Made by a program: the position numbers and the translations under genes. From Ursus arctos (lineage: Eukaryota; Chordata; Mammalia; Carnivora; Ursidae): a stretch of 64,000 nt of DNA. Numbering within the stretch: the first letter of the stretch is position 1; every line of letters begins with the position of its first letter. The stretch spans positions 41,956,177 to 42,020,176 of the forward strand of contig NW_026622863.1 in the NCBI RefSeq assembly GCF_023065955.2, in the 5' to 3' direction. Below are positions 11,122 to 39,868 of the stretch, one piece after another. The notes beneath the pieces are model-generated. The model was not told the origin of the DNA, did not search any database, and was given only the letters and a program-made list of their open reading frames with translations.

Positions 11122-11321
11122 GGGGCACCTGGGGGGCTCAGCCGTTAAGCATCTGCCTTTGGCTCAGGACATGATCCCAGGGTCCTGGGATTGAGCCCCA
11201 TGTCTGGCTCCCTGCTCCACGGGAAGCCTGCTTCTCCCTCTCACACTCCCCTTGCTTATGTTCCCTCTCTCGCTGTCTCTCTCTGTCAAATAAATAAATA
11301 AAATCTTAAAAAAAAAAAAAA
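11122..11321 (+). mobile_element. Can-SINE, sense
   Basis: Head ggggcacctggggggctcag, tail aaataaataaataaaatc plus A-run. Imperfect flanking duplication around aagaattt...gggttag. Confidence 0.9.
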
Positions 11322-11575
11322 GAATTTGGGTTAGATTTGCTAATACTTTATAGAATTTCTGCATGTATGTTCATGAGAAATAGTGGCCCATAATTTTCTT
11401 TTCCTTTAATGTGTTTGTTTTGGCATCAGGCTTATATTAGCTTCATAAAATGAGTTAGGAGGAATTCCCTGTCATTTTTCTATTCACTACATATAAAACT
11501 AAAGCTTTTCCTTAAATTTGGAAGAATTTACTGGTGAAGCTGTCTGGGCCTGAAATTTTTCTTGATAGGAAAACT

Positions 11576-11770
11576 TTTATTTTATTTATTTAGAGAGGCT
11601 TAAGCAGGAGGAAGAGCAAAGAGGGAAGGAGAGGAGGGGGAAAGAATCCCAAGCTGACTCCATACTGTGCACAGAGCCCGACACTGGGGCTCAATCTCAG
11701 GAAGCTGTGATCATGACCTAAGCTGAAACCAAGAGCCAAATGACTAACTGACTGAGCCACCCAGGCACCC
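11576..11770 (-). mobile_element. Can-SINE, antisense, older
   Basis: T-rich start, ends gactgagccacccaggcacc. More diverged than its neighbours. Confidence 0.85.
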
Positions 11771-12041
11771 TGGAAGATTTTTAAACTATGGAATCAATTC
11801 ACCTCTTCAGATATTTCAGGTTTTTTGTTTGTTTTGTCCATTTCGGCATGTTTTTTTAAAAAATTTATCTGTTTCATCTAAACTTTCAAATTTAGCATAA
11901 AGTTATTAGTATTCTCTTACGTTTTTAATGTCTATGGACATCTATAACGATGTTCCCTTTTTCATTCCTGATTTTGTTTATTTGTGTTATCCCCCTCTTA
12001 TTCATTGGTGCTGTTGGTAATGTGTCTTTTCTTCTTCCGGG

Positions 12042-12042
12042 T

Positions 12043-12086
<44 letters not shown>

Positions 12087-12281
12087 TTTTTAAAGATTTT
12101 ATTTATTTGACAGAGAGAGAGACAGCCAGTGAGAGAGGGAACACAAGCCCGGGGGAGTGGGAGAGGAAGAGGCAGGCTCCCAGCAGAGCAGGGAGCCTGA
12201 TGAGGGGCTCGATTCCAGAATGCTGGGATCATGACCTGAGCCAAAGGCAGACGCTTAACGACTTAGCCACTCAGGGGCCCC
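12042..12281 (-). mobile_element. Can-SINE, antisense, with expanded TTTC tail
   Basis: The reverse-strand poly(A) tail has become a (TTTC)n microsatellite (12042-12086). The SINE body follows to ccactcaggggcccc. The flanks ttccgggttctttc and ttctgggtactttc form the duplication. Confidence 0.9.
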
Positions 12282-12645
12282 TTCTGGGTACTTTCAAGAC
12301 TTTTATCTCTGATTGTGGCTTTGCTTTTTGTTTTGTGTGTTTTCCTTTTCATTTCTTATTCAGGTTTGCTGAGCTTCTTGAAACTCTTGCTGAGGCTTTT
12401 TATCAGCTAATCAGTTCAGATATTAATTTTTCTCCAATCTTTTTTCTTCTTCAGAGGCTCCACTTACCTATATGGTAAATCTTTTGACTATGTCCCTTTT
12501 GTCTTATACTCACTTCTGTTCTTTCTGTTCTGTTTTTCCTCTGCATTTCATGTGGGGTTTTTTTTTTGTTTTTGACTTGTCTTTGAGTTCAGTAGTTCTA
12601 TCTTCTGCTTGTCTGGTCTCATGTTAAAACCATACAATGACTTCT

Positions 12646-12987
12646 TAATTTTTTTTTTTTAAGTCTATTTTATTTTATTATTTTTTTAAAGATTTTCTTT
12701 CTTTCTTTCTTTTTTTTTTTTTTTAAGATTTTCTTTATTTATTTGTCAGAGAGAGAGAAAGAGAGAGCACAAGCAGGGGGAGCAGCAGGCAGAGGGAGCA
12801 AGGAGCCCAATGGAAGACTTGATCCCAGGACCCTGAGCTGAAGGCAGACACTTAATTGACTGAGCCACCCAGGCATTCCTATTTTATTTTATTTTTTTAG
12901 TAATCTCTGCACCCAATGTGGGGCTCAAACTCATGACCCCAAGATCAAGAGTCGCATGCTCTTCCTCCTGATCCAGCCAGGTGCCCC
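12646..12987 (-). mobile_element. Short Can-SINE, antisense, split by another SINE
   Basis: Left T-rich end at 12646-12679 and the body at about 12879-12987 (agtaatctctgcacccaatg ... ccagccaggtgcccc) belong to one copy. Confidence 0.8.
12680..12878 (-). mobile_element. Can-SINE, antisense, nested in the previous SINE
   Basis: Complete copy ending gagccacccaggcattc. The duplication ctattttattttatt is at 12665-12679 and 12879-12893. Confidence 0.85.
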
Positions 12988-13230
12988 AACTTCCTAATTT
13001 CTTAATTTACTGATCTAGGTTGTCTATTTGATTCTTTTCTATAGATTTCAGTTCTATTTAATTTCTTCATCTTATCCATTTGCCTATATTTTTTAGTTGT
13101 TTTTAACATTTTAATTATAGCTATTTTAAATTATTTGTTTGCCAGTTCTAATCTCTGAATTGTCCATAGTTCTGCTTCTATTTTCTGGTTTTCTCTACCA
13201 ATTTTTAGTTGGGTGATAGGTATTGTGTCT

Positions 13231-14122
13231 CAAACAACCATGGAGGCCAAGGGCAACCACTACCTACGTCTAGCCTTCTCATTATATAAGAAAAATTAGT
13301 GCTTTTCAGTTCTCTGTTAACTAACAGACAAATGCAGTTCTTAGCATACAGAAAAATTTCAGGATAATGTTGGAAATAATTTAGACATTATATTTTTATC
13401 AAAAGACTGGCTTATTGTTTAGAAGAGTGCAAAATTCTCAAAAATTTTATTTACTAGATTTCAAAGGACTCTCTTGTCTGTAGTGGTATCTTTTGGTGGT
13501 GCTCCATACCCAAGGTGTGGTTATTTTGCAAGCATACTACTCTTGGCCACAGAGATCATTGGCTTTAAAAGGGAGGAGCAGATTCCCCAGATAGCAAGAA
13601 TTCAGCCAGAGAGGATATACTCTAGGAGCAAACATGAAGAGGGTTGGTAATGTAACACATGGAAATATTGAAATAAGAATGTTTCCTGCCCATTCTACCT
13701 GGAAGGTACAGCACTTGAGGATGTCCCTTTAACCAAGGAAAGGCCTTGGTTAGCATAAAGGGGGACTTAAAGTGAGAAGTATGAAAAAAAAAAAAAGAGA
13801 AATATGGGAGAAGGAGCCCAGTTTCCAAGTCTTCCTGGATTACTAGTGATTCTTTAGTATGTAGCACAATTCCTGGCACATAATAGATTATGTTGGTTTA
13901 TTTAAAAAAATTACTAAGAGCTTAATAAATAGAAATAATAATAAAATATTAAAGGAGTGCTTTCAGATTTTAAAGAAGAGACATTTGTGGATTACTTTGG
14001 TTTTCGTTTCCTGAAACACGTATATCCCTGGGGAAATGCAGTGAGTGCTTGGGGATAGAGGTATCCATTAAATAATTGATTACAAGATTCTACTTCCTGG
14101 GTGGTCAGTTTTACATGCAATT
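13231..14122. other. Intron 1 sequence without assigned repeat
   Basis: Moderately AT-rich and apparently single-copy. No exon-like open frame with splice sites seen. Confidence 0.4.
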
Positions 14123-14318
14123 TTTTTTTAAGATTTTATTTATTTGAGAGAGAGCATGTGAGAGAGAGAGAACACACAAGCAGGGGGGAAGGGTAGCAGA
14201 AGGGAAAAGCAGATTCCCGACCAAGCAGGGAGCCCAATTTTGTACTCAATCCCAGGATCCTGGGATCATGACCTGAGCCAAAGGCAGACGCTTAGCTGAC
14301 TGAACAACCCAGGTGCCC
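14123..14318 (-). mobile_element. Can-SINE, antisense
   Basis: Exact duplication tacatgcaatt at 14112-14122 and 14319-14329. Confidence 0.9.
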
Positions 14319-14329
14319 TACATGCAATT

Positions 14330-14934
14330 ATAGATAAATTGTTTAATGATCAAGGAGCTTTGTACAGGAATGCTCACTGACCTTTATACTTTTATAATGC
14401 TCTCTTTATTATATTCCTGAATCTAATACATATATATATAACAAAAAAACCCATATGTTATTAAACATTTCAGCATTGATCTCAAATTCATTTATGCCCC
14501 TTAAACAATTTAGACTTCTATTAGTATTTTAGTATAACATTCTTTTGGACATTTTAAACATCTTAAGCACACAAAATATATGCAATTATTACAAATTTTA
14601 TTACTACGCTTACAATTAAAAGCATTCTAAGGCATCAGTGATAAGGATTTAGTCCATTTCTACATTTCCGTATTTTTCATTCCTTCCTATTGTTATTCTA
14701 ATTTAAATATCTTCCTAAAGTTTTTGTAATCTTGCTTTGTTTGCTTTTCTGCATTTCACTTTTCTTAAGATAAGATTCATTAACCCCCCCAAAAGTCTTT
14801 TCAAACTGGGCAAGATTAGAGGATCTGGTTCATCAACCAGTTGTTTCCTGCTCAGGACCTGGGACCTGGTTGTACAATCCAAGATCATTAAAAACTGTTT
14901 TGACAAATGTATATTCAAACTAAAATGTATATGA
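14330..14934. other. Intron 1 sequence without assigned repeat
   Basis: Nothing recognised apart from a short TA run near 14431. Confidence 0.4.
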
Positions 14935-15240
14935 ACAACTTTTAGGAATTATTCCAAATTCATATAAAGGTAAAATGATATGTATACAAGCTATTTATTA
15001 CAGCATTGTTTGTTATAGTGAAAGACAAGAAACAACCCAAATGGTCACAGGCAGTAGATTGGTTAAATAAAGTGCATCCATTTAATGAAATAAGTGTAGC
15101 TAAGGGAATTACATAGCTCTGTATGTACTAGTTGGGATCCAGTTCACGATATATTAAGTAAAAATAGTGATATGTATAACCGTGTGTATAATATGCTGTC
15201 ATTTGTGTAAAAAAATTGTATCTTTGTGTGTATATGTACT
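14935..15240 (+). mobile_element. Old L1 3' UTR fragment, sense
   Basis: tattacagcattgtttgtta, then gaaacaacccaaatggtcac and taatatgctgtcatttgtgt match the familiar L1M 3' end. Confidence 0.65.
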
Positions 15241-15447
15241 CTATATTCTCCAAGCCATATCAGATTGTTGAAATTTATCCTACTCCAGTCAAAGACTGAG
15301 GTCTCTGGAATAGGGGATAATGAAAGATTTGCCCATTTTTCTCACTGATACCCCTCAAGTGTTTGTGTGGGGTGAGCAGAGGGAAGTGATCATTCTGGGA
15401 GCTATGAAGCAAGTGGAATCTTATGGAGCTTCTTTTGTCTTCCCCAG

Positions 15448-15509
15448 CTTTGCCCTTTTCCAAGAGGTGCCCAGAGGAGGACTGGTCTTTTTCGGCAAAT
15501 ACCAAAGCC

Positions 15510-15518
<9 letters not shown>
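15448..15518 (+). CDS. ZNF566: ZNF566 exon 2 (5' UTR plus start codon, codes MAQ)
   Basis: The acceptor tcttccccag precedes 15448 and the donor cag|gtgaga follows 15518. The only ATG in context (aagccATGG, 15510-15512) gives Met-Ala-Gln and leaves phase 0, which joins exactly to the KRAB-A exon. A short start exon coding three to five residues is typical of KRAB zinc-finger genes. Confidence 0.9.
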
Positions 15519-31981
<16,463 letters not shown>

Positions 31982-32300
31982 TAAATGATAGAATGTATGA
32001 AATCTGTAGGAAGGCTTTTAATTACAGATCAAAACTATTCAACATTAGAGAATTTATCTTGATAATAAACCCTTTAAATAGGATAATGTAGAAACATCTT
32101 ATTTGTTGACTCTAGCTTATTCAACCCGAGAAAAATCATGTAGGAGAAACACCCTATGAGTAGAATATATTTTGGAAGCCCTTTAATAAGAGCATATATT
32201 TCTTTTGACATTAGATAATTCAAGCTAGCAAATACTGAAAATCATAGCACTTTTGACACCTTTTTCACCTTATTTTAAACCTCAGAATTCATGTGAAATA
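31982..32300 (+). pseudogene. Fossil C2H2 fingers in the ZNF566 3' UTR
   Basis: Just past the stop, the reading frames still show broken finger signatures: a YEICRKAFNYRSKLF stretch near 31996-32040, a GETPYE linker-like segment near 32148-32160 and RIHVK near 32285. Several stops and frame changes separate them. They look like former extra fingers of the same array. An AATAAA at 32064-32069 lies inside this segment and is a candidate but unproven poly(A) signal. Confidence 0.7.
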
Positions 32301-32869
32301 TATTCCTAATTTTCATTTTCCCCCCAATTGATCTATAGTTGCTATATTAATATTTTAACCCATCTTAAATTTATGTGACTGTAAAGTCCATCCCTTTACC
32401 TCACGGTTTATAAAATGCCTTTAAGACCTGAAAGAAGTGACCTCTTTATTCAAAGATGGCTTATTCTTTTTGTTATTTACAAAACTTAGGCTTTCTTCTT
32501 GTAAAAACATCGATGAACAACTTTCCACACAGTAAACAGAGATCATTTCATAACTTCCTGGTGTTTCCTTATGTTGCTGTGATATCAAATTCCTATTGAT
32601 AGACATTGTAGTTTCCAGAGTTTTTGCCATTATTCACAGTGTCCTGATGGCAATTCTCCCTAGGCATATCTTTGTATCATGTATTTTAATTGCAGAAATA
32701 ATGCATGAACATATTTTCCTTTTAAATTTTTAAACATTGCAAATAAGGCAAACATACCCTTTGAGTACCATCCTTGTGCCCATTTCGCATTCTGAAGGAT
32801 AGTCATTATCTGTTTAGTATTTATCCTTCCTGAGCATTTTTCTATGTTTTTATACATATTTGTCTCAGT
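32301..32869. other. Probable ZNF566 3' UTR and flank
   Basis: No repeat or gene recognised. The transcript end cannot be fixed; further AATAAA-like sites occur near 32926 and 32972. Confidence 0.35.
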
Positions 32870-33035
32870 AGAAATTATAAAATGGGGATAATTATAATAC
32901 CTACCTCAAAATTTTATGTGAGGATCAAATAAATCAAGACACATAAAGTGCTTAGAATTGTTCCTGTCATATAATAAATATTCACTGAATGTTGGTCATG
33001 ATTTTATTCATCGTTGTCATTAGTATTATTTGTTG
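32870..33035 (-). repeat. MIR, antisense
   Basis: taaaatggggataattataa, gaggatcaaataaatcaag, aataaatattcactgaatgt are the reverse complement of the MIR core and end. Confidence 0.75.
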
Positions 33036-33381
33036 AAAAACAACAGTTGTCTTGCAGACCTTGCTGAACCTCAGGCAGGACATATAGTTGAAGATAGACA
33101 CACTTGGTAATGCATTCAGAAAATTTTCCATCATTGCTTATTTTCTATGGAACATGAAATAATCCTAGGTGTTGGTGGGGAAAGTAATGTGTGCAGTGTG
33201 TGGGAAGGACTTCATTCAGACTGGCATCCTTTTTACTACATCATATACCTAACATAAAAAAGAATATAAACAAACCATTGTGACACTGATGAAAAAGTAT
33301 GAAAAGACAAACAATTATGTTTGAAAAATGGATAAATACACAAAGAGAAACCTTATGGTTACTGATTTAAAATGTTATGTT

Positions 33382-33507
33382 GGGGGGCCTGGCTGGCTTA
33401 GTCACTGGAGTGTGCAACTCTTGGTCTCAGGGTTGTGAGTTCAAACCCCAAGTTGGGTGTAGAGATTACTTAAAAATAAAATCTTCTTTTAAAAAAATAA
33501 ATAAATG
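33382..33507 (+). mobile_element. Short Can-SINE, sense (first of a pair)
   Basis: ggggggcctggctggcttag-type head, tail ttaaaaataaaatc plus ttttaaaaaaataaataaat. Confidence 0.85.
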
Positions 33508-33690
33508 GGGCAACTGGGTGGCTCAGATGGTTAAGGATCTCCGGGTCCTGGGATCGAGCCCTACATTGGACTCCCGGCTCAGTGGGGAGTCTGCTTCTCC
33601 CTCTGCCTCTCCCCCCTGCTCATGCACTCGCTCGCTCGCTCTCTCATGAATAAAATCTTTAAAAAAACATTTTTAATAATAAAAATAAAT
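33508..33690 (+). mobile_element. Can-SINE, sense (second of a pair)
   Basis: Head ggggcaactgggtggctcag. The outer flanks of the pair carry the exact repeat aaaatgtta (33369-33377 and 33691-33699). Confidence 0.88.
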
Positions 33691-33892
33691 AAAATGTTAA
33701 ATACAGTGCTTCTTTCTGATAACATTTGAAAACCTAAACAATTCTTAGGAAAATAAAAATTTCAGTACTGAGTCAAAGAGAACTCTCAGAAGATTTATAA
33801 ATACACGAAAGGGGAAATTTAGTGTGATATAGTAGCTATTCCTACAATGAAGCACCAAACCAAATTTCTTTTCAGGCAAAACATTATCAACT

Positions 33893-34061
33893 GTTTTTTT
33901 GGTTTGTTTTTAGAGAGGGAGAGATGGGGAAAGGGAGAGAGAAAGATTCTCAAACAGGCTCCACACCCAGTGCAAGCCCAACTTGGGGCTTGATCTCACA
34001 ACCCTGAAATCATGACCTGAGCCGAAATCTAGAGTTGGACACCTAACCACCAGGTGCCCCT
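33893..34061 (-). mobile_element. Can-SINE, antisense, old
   Basis: gagagggagagatggggaaa ... gacacctaaccaccaggtgcccc; diverged. Confidence 0.75.
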
Positions 34062-34418
34062 AAAACTTCAAGTGTCTAAGGAACTATTTGTTATACAGAA
34101 TTAGACATCTCATAGCATACTCAGGTATAATCTTGATGTTAGAACAGTCTTAGGACACCCAAAAAGGAAAGCTATTTTTTGATGTCATCCATGAAGATAT
34201 ATACAGGCATACTAAGGAAACTAACAAACTATAGGTACCTATTAAAAGAATAATAGAAATGAACCTGGTTGTAACAGTAGCTAGAGGATGATACCCAGTG
34301 CCCAGTTCCAGCTAAGTGATGTGTGGAAACAGGCCCCATTTTGCCAGCTCTTCTGATTTTTTAAGAGAAACCAAATATTTTATTTTTTATTTATTTTTTT
34401 AGTGCGTGATAGCTCTTG

Positions 34419-34602
34419 ATTTTTTTTTAAAGATTTTGTTTATTTCGAGAGATAGCACGAATGGGAAGTGGGGGGGAGGAGCAGAAGAAGAGGGAGAAGC
34501 AGGCTTCCTGCTGAGCAGGGAACCTGACATGTGGCATGATCTCCACTGGGATCATGACCTGAGCCAAGGCAGATGCTTAACTGACTGAGGCACCCAGGTG
34601 CC
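34419..34602 (-). mobile_element. Can-SINE, antisense
   Basis: Flanked by tgatagctcttg at 34407-34418 and 34603-34614. Confidence 0.9.
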
Positions 34603-34614
34603 CTGATAGCTCTT

Positions 34615-35083
34615 GGTTTTTAAGTGGTAGCTGAGATTTTTATTTAAAGACACCACAAGGACCAAAGGAGATGATATATGGACTGCAAAAACAGCCCGTG
34701 AGTTAACTTTTGTTCTGGAGACTAGAGCAGTGAGTTTTTAATAGTGCAAACCCATTGGTCCCAAGGAAATTTAAGGAAGCAAAGGAATGATACAAAACAA
34801 GATAATTTACCCAGAATTTCTTAGATGCGAACAGGTTTAGATTAAAATATTTCCAGGGACAGAGAAGCTAAGTTACAAATGTAAGGTTTTGGGTTTTTTT
34901 TAAAGGACTTGATTCAGCCCCAACATTTTCAACATGTAGGTCTTTATTCTAAGCATCATATCAAGTTTAAAAATTGGATATACTTTATATGTTGCATATC
35001 CCATTGTTGAGATATATATCATCATAATTTTGTGCTAGCAGCAAAAATGTCACTGGAATTATGTATTGTGTTCTAGATGAAAG
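34615..35083. other. Intergenic sequence, unassigned
   Basis: No gene or repeat recognised. Confidence 0.35.
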
Positions 35084-35180
35084 GTTAGCAGACTTTCCAT
35101 AAATGGCCAGATAGTAAATATTTTAGCCCTATAAGCGAATACTATTTCTGATGCAACTACTTAACTCTATTATTAGAGTG
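35084..35180 (+). mobile_element. hAT-type transposon, 5' half only
   Basis: aaaggttagcagactttcca, atggccagatagtaaatatt and caactacttaactctattat match the 5' half of the family seen at 30346-30556. Confidence 0.65.
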
Positions 35181-35518
35181 TGGAAGGTTACCAAAAGTCC
35201 TAGGTTAAGAATCCTGAAATTAAGAAAATGTCCCACATCTTAACTTTGTTTAGGTTAGGTTAGTGTTTTGAAATAGATATTTTCTATGCCTCAGTTTTCA
35301 TGCTTAGCAGCAACTTCTTTCATTGGATGGAAACCATTCTTGGAAGGAAAATCCCATATATATCCAGAGTTACAGGTCTGTCCTTCCATTCCCCACTTCC
35401 TTTTTTCTTAGGTCCCATATTAGAGGTTTTTTTTTTTTTTATACATTTAGTTATTTCATTTGTTACAGGCATATGCCTGTAAAATATTTTATAATTAATT
35501 TAAGAAAAGTGGAGTGGA

Positions 35519-35720
35519 GGCCCCTGGGTGGCTCATCAGTTGAGTATCCAGCTCTTGATTTCAGCTTAGGTCATGATCTCAGGGTTGTGAGATCAAGCGC
35601 CACAGTGGGCTTCATACTCAATGTGGAGTCGGCTTGGGATTCTCTCTCTTCTTCTGCCCCTCCCCCCACTTGCACGTGTTCTCTCTCTCTCTCTCTAAAT
35701 TTAAAAAATCTTAAAAAAAA
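35519..35720 (+). mobile_element. Can-SINE, sense
   Basis: Older 'gagtatccagctcttgattt' subfamily. Flanked by aaaagtggagtg at 35506-35517 and 35721-35732. Confidence 0.9.
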
Positions 35721-35934
35721 AAAAAGTGGAGTGAACAAATAAGAGAATTGGTGGAAACAGGATATTTTGTTCAAATATTTTGCATTACAATCAAAATGAG
35801 GACTGCTAAGTGAAATTTTATATTCTTTCATGAACCTACTTTAAGTCAATCATTAAGTTTCTCATCAAAAATTGCAGAGGTAATGCATTTGCACCCAAAC
35901 CAATGAAACAATACCAATAAACAAGAAAAAAAAA

Positions 35935-37300
35935 ATCTGTTCTTTGTTATTTCTCACTCCCTTCCCTTCTGTCTATTTCATTCTGAGCAACGAACCTTGT
36001 GTATATCCCCCATATATTTCTTTATGCTTAAGCATTAACACAATTAATTTATTTTGGTATATTTTTACCAAAAAAATAGATGATACTTTATACACTTCTC
36101 TGTAATTTGCTTTTTAAATTCAACTACATTTTGAATTTCCCTAGTCAGTAAATGATGATTTAACTTAGTTCTTATTTTTATTTTTTTAAGATTATTTATT
36201 TTTTTGAGAGAGAAAGCAGAGCTTGGGAGAGGGAACACAAGTGGGGGGAGAGGCAGAAGGAGAGGAAGAAGCAGGCCCCCTGCTCAGCGGGATGCTGGGC
36301 TCGATCCCAGGACCCTGGGATCATGACCTGAGCCAAAGGCAGATACTTAACCAACTGAGTCCCCAGGCACCACCTAATTTAGTTTTTAGAATGGTTACAT
36401 TATATTTCATATCCAAGTGCTTATACCAATACCAATTCAACTATTCCCCAATGTTGATGTTTCAGACTGTTTCTTCTTTGCCACTTAAAAGTAGTGCTTT
36501 AATAAACATTCATATTTTATATTCCTCTCTATTTATTTCATTTCTATAAAATAGGTTTCCCAAACCATTTCCAATGTTTTCTGTTTCTTAGGAAGGTATT
36601 GCTTATAGAAACTTTCAGAGGGAAGAGGATAAAGGAATAAAGTGTGCAGTTTTTCATATATGTTGGTGTGTATACACACACAGATTTTAACATTTTAATC
36701 CATCTGGAATTTATTATTGTATATGGTGTGATACAGGATGTCAGCTCTGTTTCTATTCAGAAATAAACCCAATTAGGCCAAAACCAACTATTGAACTATT
36801 CCCCTTTCTCCTACTAGATTAAAATACTTTTATCATACATTAAATGCTCATATTCTCAGATCTATTTCTGTGCTCTATTTTCCAGCAATCTTTGACTTAC
36901 ACTTTTTATAACTTATTACTTGGAAATAGAGATATGTATATTATTAATATATTAGTTTTATTTGGAAATAAAGACAAAAGCTTTTTATTAGAATTTTTAA
37001 TTTTATCCACTTCCAATTAAAAAACTGAGATTATATTTTGAATTTTACTCAACTTAAATACTGAGTATTTCAAAGTGAGTTCACATTGAATTGACCTTGG
37101 GTGAATACTCATTAGTACATGTATGTCTCAAAATGTCTTTGACAATTTTCATCTCCTTTCCCTCTAATATCTTTATGATATAATGCTTCACAATACTTAA
37201 AATATACTAGTAATATCTGAACATTTAATATCTTTTGTTAGGGTACTGATTATAAAATGATAGATTCTTTTGATCTTTATAATCTGTGGATAAAGTGATA
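35935..37300 (-). mobile_element. Old antisense L1, with SINE
   Basis: Antisense 3' region features (ttgctttttaaattcaacta, tgtttcagactgtttcttct) lead into tttaatccatctggaattta, an ORF2 landmark. Limits are approximate. Confidence 0.55.
36178..36373 (-). mobile_element. Can-SINE, antisense
   Basis: ttttttaagattatttattt ... caactgagtccccaggcacc; flanks taacttagttctta and ctaatttagttttta. Confidence 0.88.
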
Positions 37301-37311
37301 TCTGTCTCAGT

Positions 37312-37430
37312 ATTTTTTTTTAAGATTTTATTTATTTGAGAGAGAGAGAGCATGAGAGAGAGCATGAGTAGGGGGGAGGAACAGAGGGAGAGGGAGAAGC
37401 AGGCTCCCCACTGAGCAGGGAGCCCAATAT
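37312..37430 (-). mobile_element. Can-SINE, antisense, 5'-truncated
   Basis: The T-run and body run to gagcagggagcccaatat, then stop; the tRNA-like head is missing. Confidence 0.85.
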
Positions 37431-39306
37431 AGTGTCTCACAGTATTTATACCTATTTCACTTTCTTTTTTCATGTTGTAGACATGAGAACAGTGGGAAAA
37501 CTTTTTTTTAAAACCATAATTCCCCCTTTTAATGGGCTGTTTCATCTCTTATTTGTCATAAAGGAAATGATTTATTGCTTTGGTTAAATGTGTCAAAATA
37601 AATAAATCACCTCCCTTTATTCAACCCTGAATTTCTCATGTTCCCTGGGGCAGGCTATGATTCTCTATACCTTCTCTGCAGGTCCATTTCCTTCTTGTTA
37701 TGTCTCCCAATATCTATAATTTAAATGAAGTATCGGGATGTGTATTCTAACTCCAGATTCAAGCTGCCTTTTTCAATAAGGTATTGCCAACAAAAATAGT
37801 CTATGTCTCAATTAGTCTAGAAATCAGGAGGAGAAAGTTATGATTAATTATCATCACCCACAGTAATTTCTTCTATAGCTGTCTTTGTTTTGTTTCTGAT
37901 TTTAATGGAAACATGTTGGTTACAGTCAATATGTTCTACCTTTTTAAAATTTGAGTAGATAAGAAATGCATTCAAAGAATATTGAATTGCTCATAGAAAA
38001 TCTTAGAGTGCTGAGGAACAAAGATACAGAGCCAAGAACACTGCTGCATGTGATGGCACAGAACTTGTGAGGTCACTGCTGTTGCTGCTGTCACTGCTGG
38101 ACAGAATCCACAGCTTACACTACTGACAACGTGGGTGCTGGACTCTGGATATTCCTGCTACTGCCATGTGTACATGGGATTACCCATCACCCAGATGGAA
38201 TTTCCCATCCTTGTTCCTCAGTATCATGATCTTGCTGTTCTGATATGAATGTGTTTAAGTGCTGAAGCCTAGGTTCCATCCTTGTGCATTAGTTGCTGAG
38301 GAGACAGATGCATTTTCAGTTTAGTGAGAATCAGCCTCAGCTTCTTAAAGATGGGTATTAACCATAATAGCAAGGATACATAAATACTGCACAGCCAAAT
38401 GAATGACCGGTGTTCACAAGATGGCACCCCACCAATATACATAATTCTTCCCATAACTATAATTAAAACCTCACCTAAAATAATATTACTCATTCCTTAT
38501 TTGTTCATTAACCATTCCTCATTCAATGAAAATTGTATTGGGTAATGTCTATACCTCCTCTCTGTCAGGATCCTGTGTAGATATTCTGTGACTTTTTGTC
38601 TAAGTTGTAACAACCTACATAAAAGCAGAAAGAAGAAATGTAATAATATATAACTACATATAAATTAGGTAGATGTTCCAGTCTTCCTTTCTGTAAATAG
38701 TTGTGACACATTCCCTTTTAATTAGCAAACTGGGGACTTTTTATGGGTAAAGTTACCCAAACCTTCTTTCATAAAAGATCAGAATCTGCTGGTTACTTTT
38801 CTTCATAGGTTTTTTGTTTTGGGTTTTTTGGTTTGTTTTTTCTTTGTTTGTTTTTACAACCAGAATTGATAGGGATAAGAGTCGACCCAAGGAAGTCTTT
38901 GAGTTCTAAGTTTCATTTAGAAATTTCACATCCCTTGAGAGCCAGGATCAATCAGTCCAGCAAAAACTAACCTATTTCTCCTCTCCTATCACCCCAGCCT
39001 TTGATCTGTTGCCCATGGTCATGAGGAACTCCAGATAGCAAAGTTATGATCTCACTTTATATTTTATTGGAATCACTATTGTGTCTATTGGTGAAAGCAT
39101 TCCTTCATTTATTTTCTACATTATTCTTAGTCAAGTGTCAAAATTTGGTGATGTTCTTGATATTTAGGTTTGACTTTATAATTGTTCTTTCAGAGTATGC
39201 TGAAATTTTATTATATTTTATGGTCTGAATATAAGGGGAGAAGAGCGTGAAGAAAAGTAACACTTGCAAGATAACTACCTCAGACTAGGTAATTATAAGA
39301 GCTTCA
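37431..39306. other. Intergenic sequence, unassigned
   Basis: About 1.9 kb with no recognised repeat or gene. A CTG-like patch (tgctgttgctgctgtcactg, near 38080) is the only local feature. Confidence 0.35.
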
Positions 39307-39487
39307 GGGACACCTTGTGGCTCAGTTGGTTAAGCATCTGCTTTTGGCTCAGGTCATGATCTCAGCGTCCTGGACCGAGTCCCACGTCGGTCTCCCTGCT
39401 CACTGGGGAGCCTGCTTCTCCCTCTGCCTGCCACTCCCCCTGCTGTGATCTCTCTCTCTAATAAATAAAATCATTTTTTTAAAAAAA
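39307..39487 (+). mobile_element. Can-SINE, sense
   Basis: Head gggacaccttgtggctcagt, tail aataaataaaatc. Confidence 0.9.
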
Positions 39488-39868
39488 GTGAAATTGTAGA
39501 CTATTTTCGTAAATTTCTAACTTTCAACATTATGCTCAGGTAAGTGGAAATTGTAAGGAATCCATAATAAGGAATACAGGAACATAATTTTACTGTTCCA
39601 TATAGTCATGCAGTTAAAATTTCCTTTGGAAAAAGATACCCATGTAGATCAGGTTATTATAGTATAATCAGTTGTATATAGACTCTATAGCGATAATCAT
39701 ATTCCCATAAAATCCATAAAGTTTAAATTCTTAAAATTCCTTATTTTAAAAGCATTTATGATTCAGAAACTCAAGAACTCTGGGATAACATTACTTGAAT
39801 ACATTTTTATTATCTTGGTTAAATTTCACTTTATAAAATGGGTTTCATGCTATATAAAACCTTAGGGA

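Larger units (their letters stand above)
9950..13230 (-). mobile_element. Old antisense L1 ORF2 block carrying five SINEs
   Basis: Reverse-strand ORF2 remnants appear throughout, for example ggggagaattgccatcctat, taaggtctttaatttctctc, ttcctgaagtaaaccctact and cttcttgaaactcttgctga. No frame is open. SINEs at 10579, 11122, 11576, 12042 and 12646 break it up. Confidence 0.65.

Noticed and set aside
12042..12086. CRISPR-like or other regular repeat array
   Set aside because: All regular repeats here are microsatellites or SINE/L1 copies in a mammalian genome; no spaced direct-repeat array exists.
37431..39306. Possible gene in the repeat-poor 1.9-kb stretch
   Set aside because: No open frame above 75 codons, no splice-flanked frame and no known motif.
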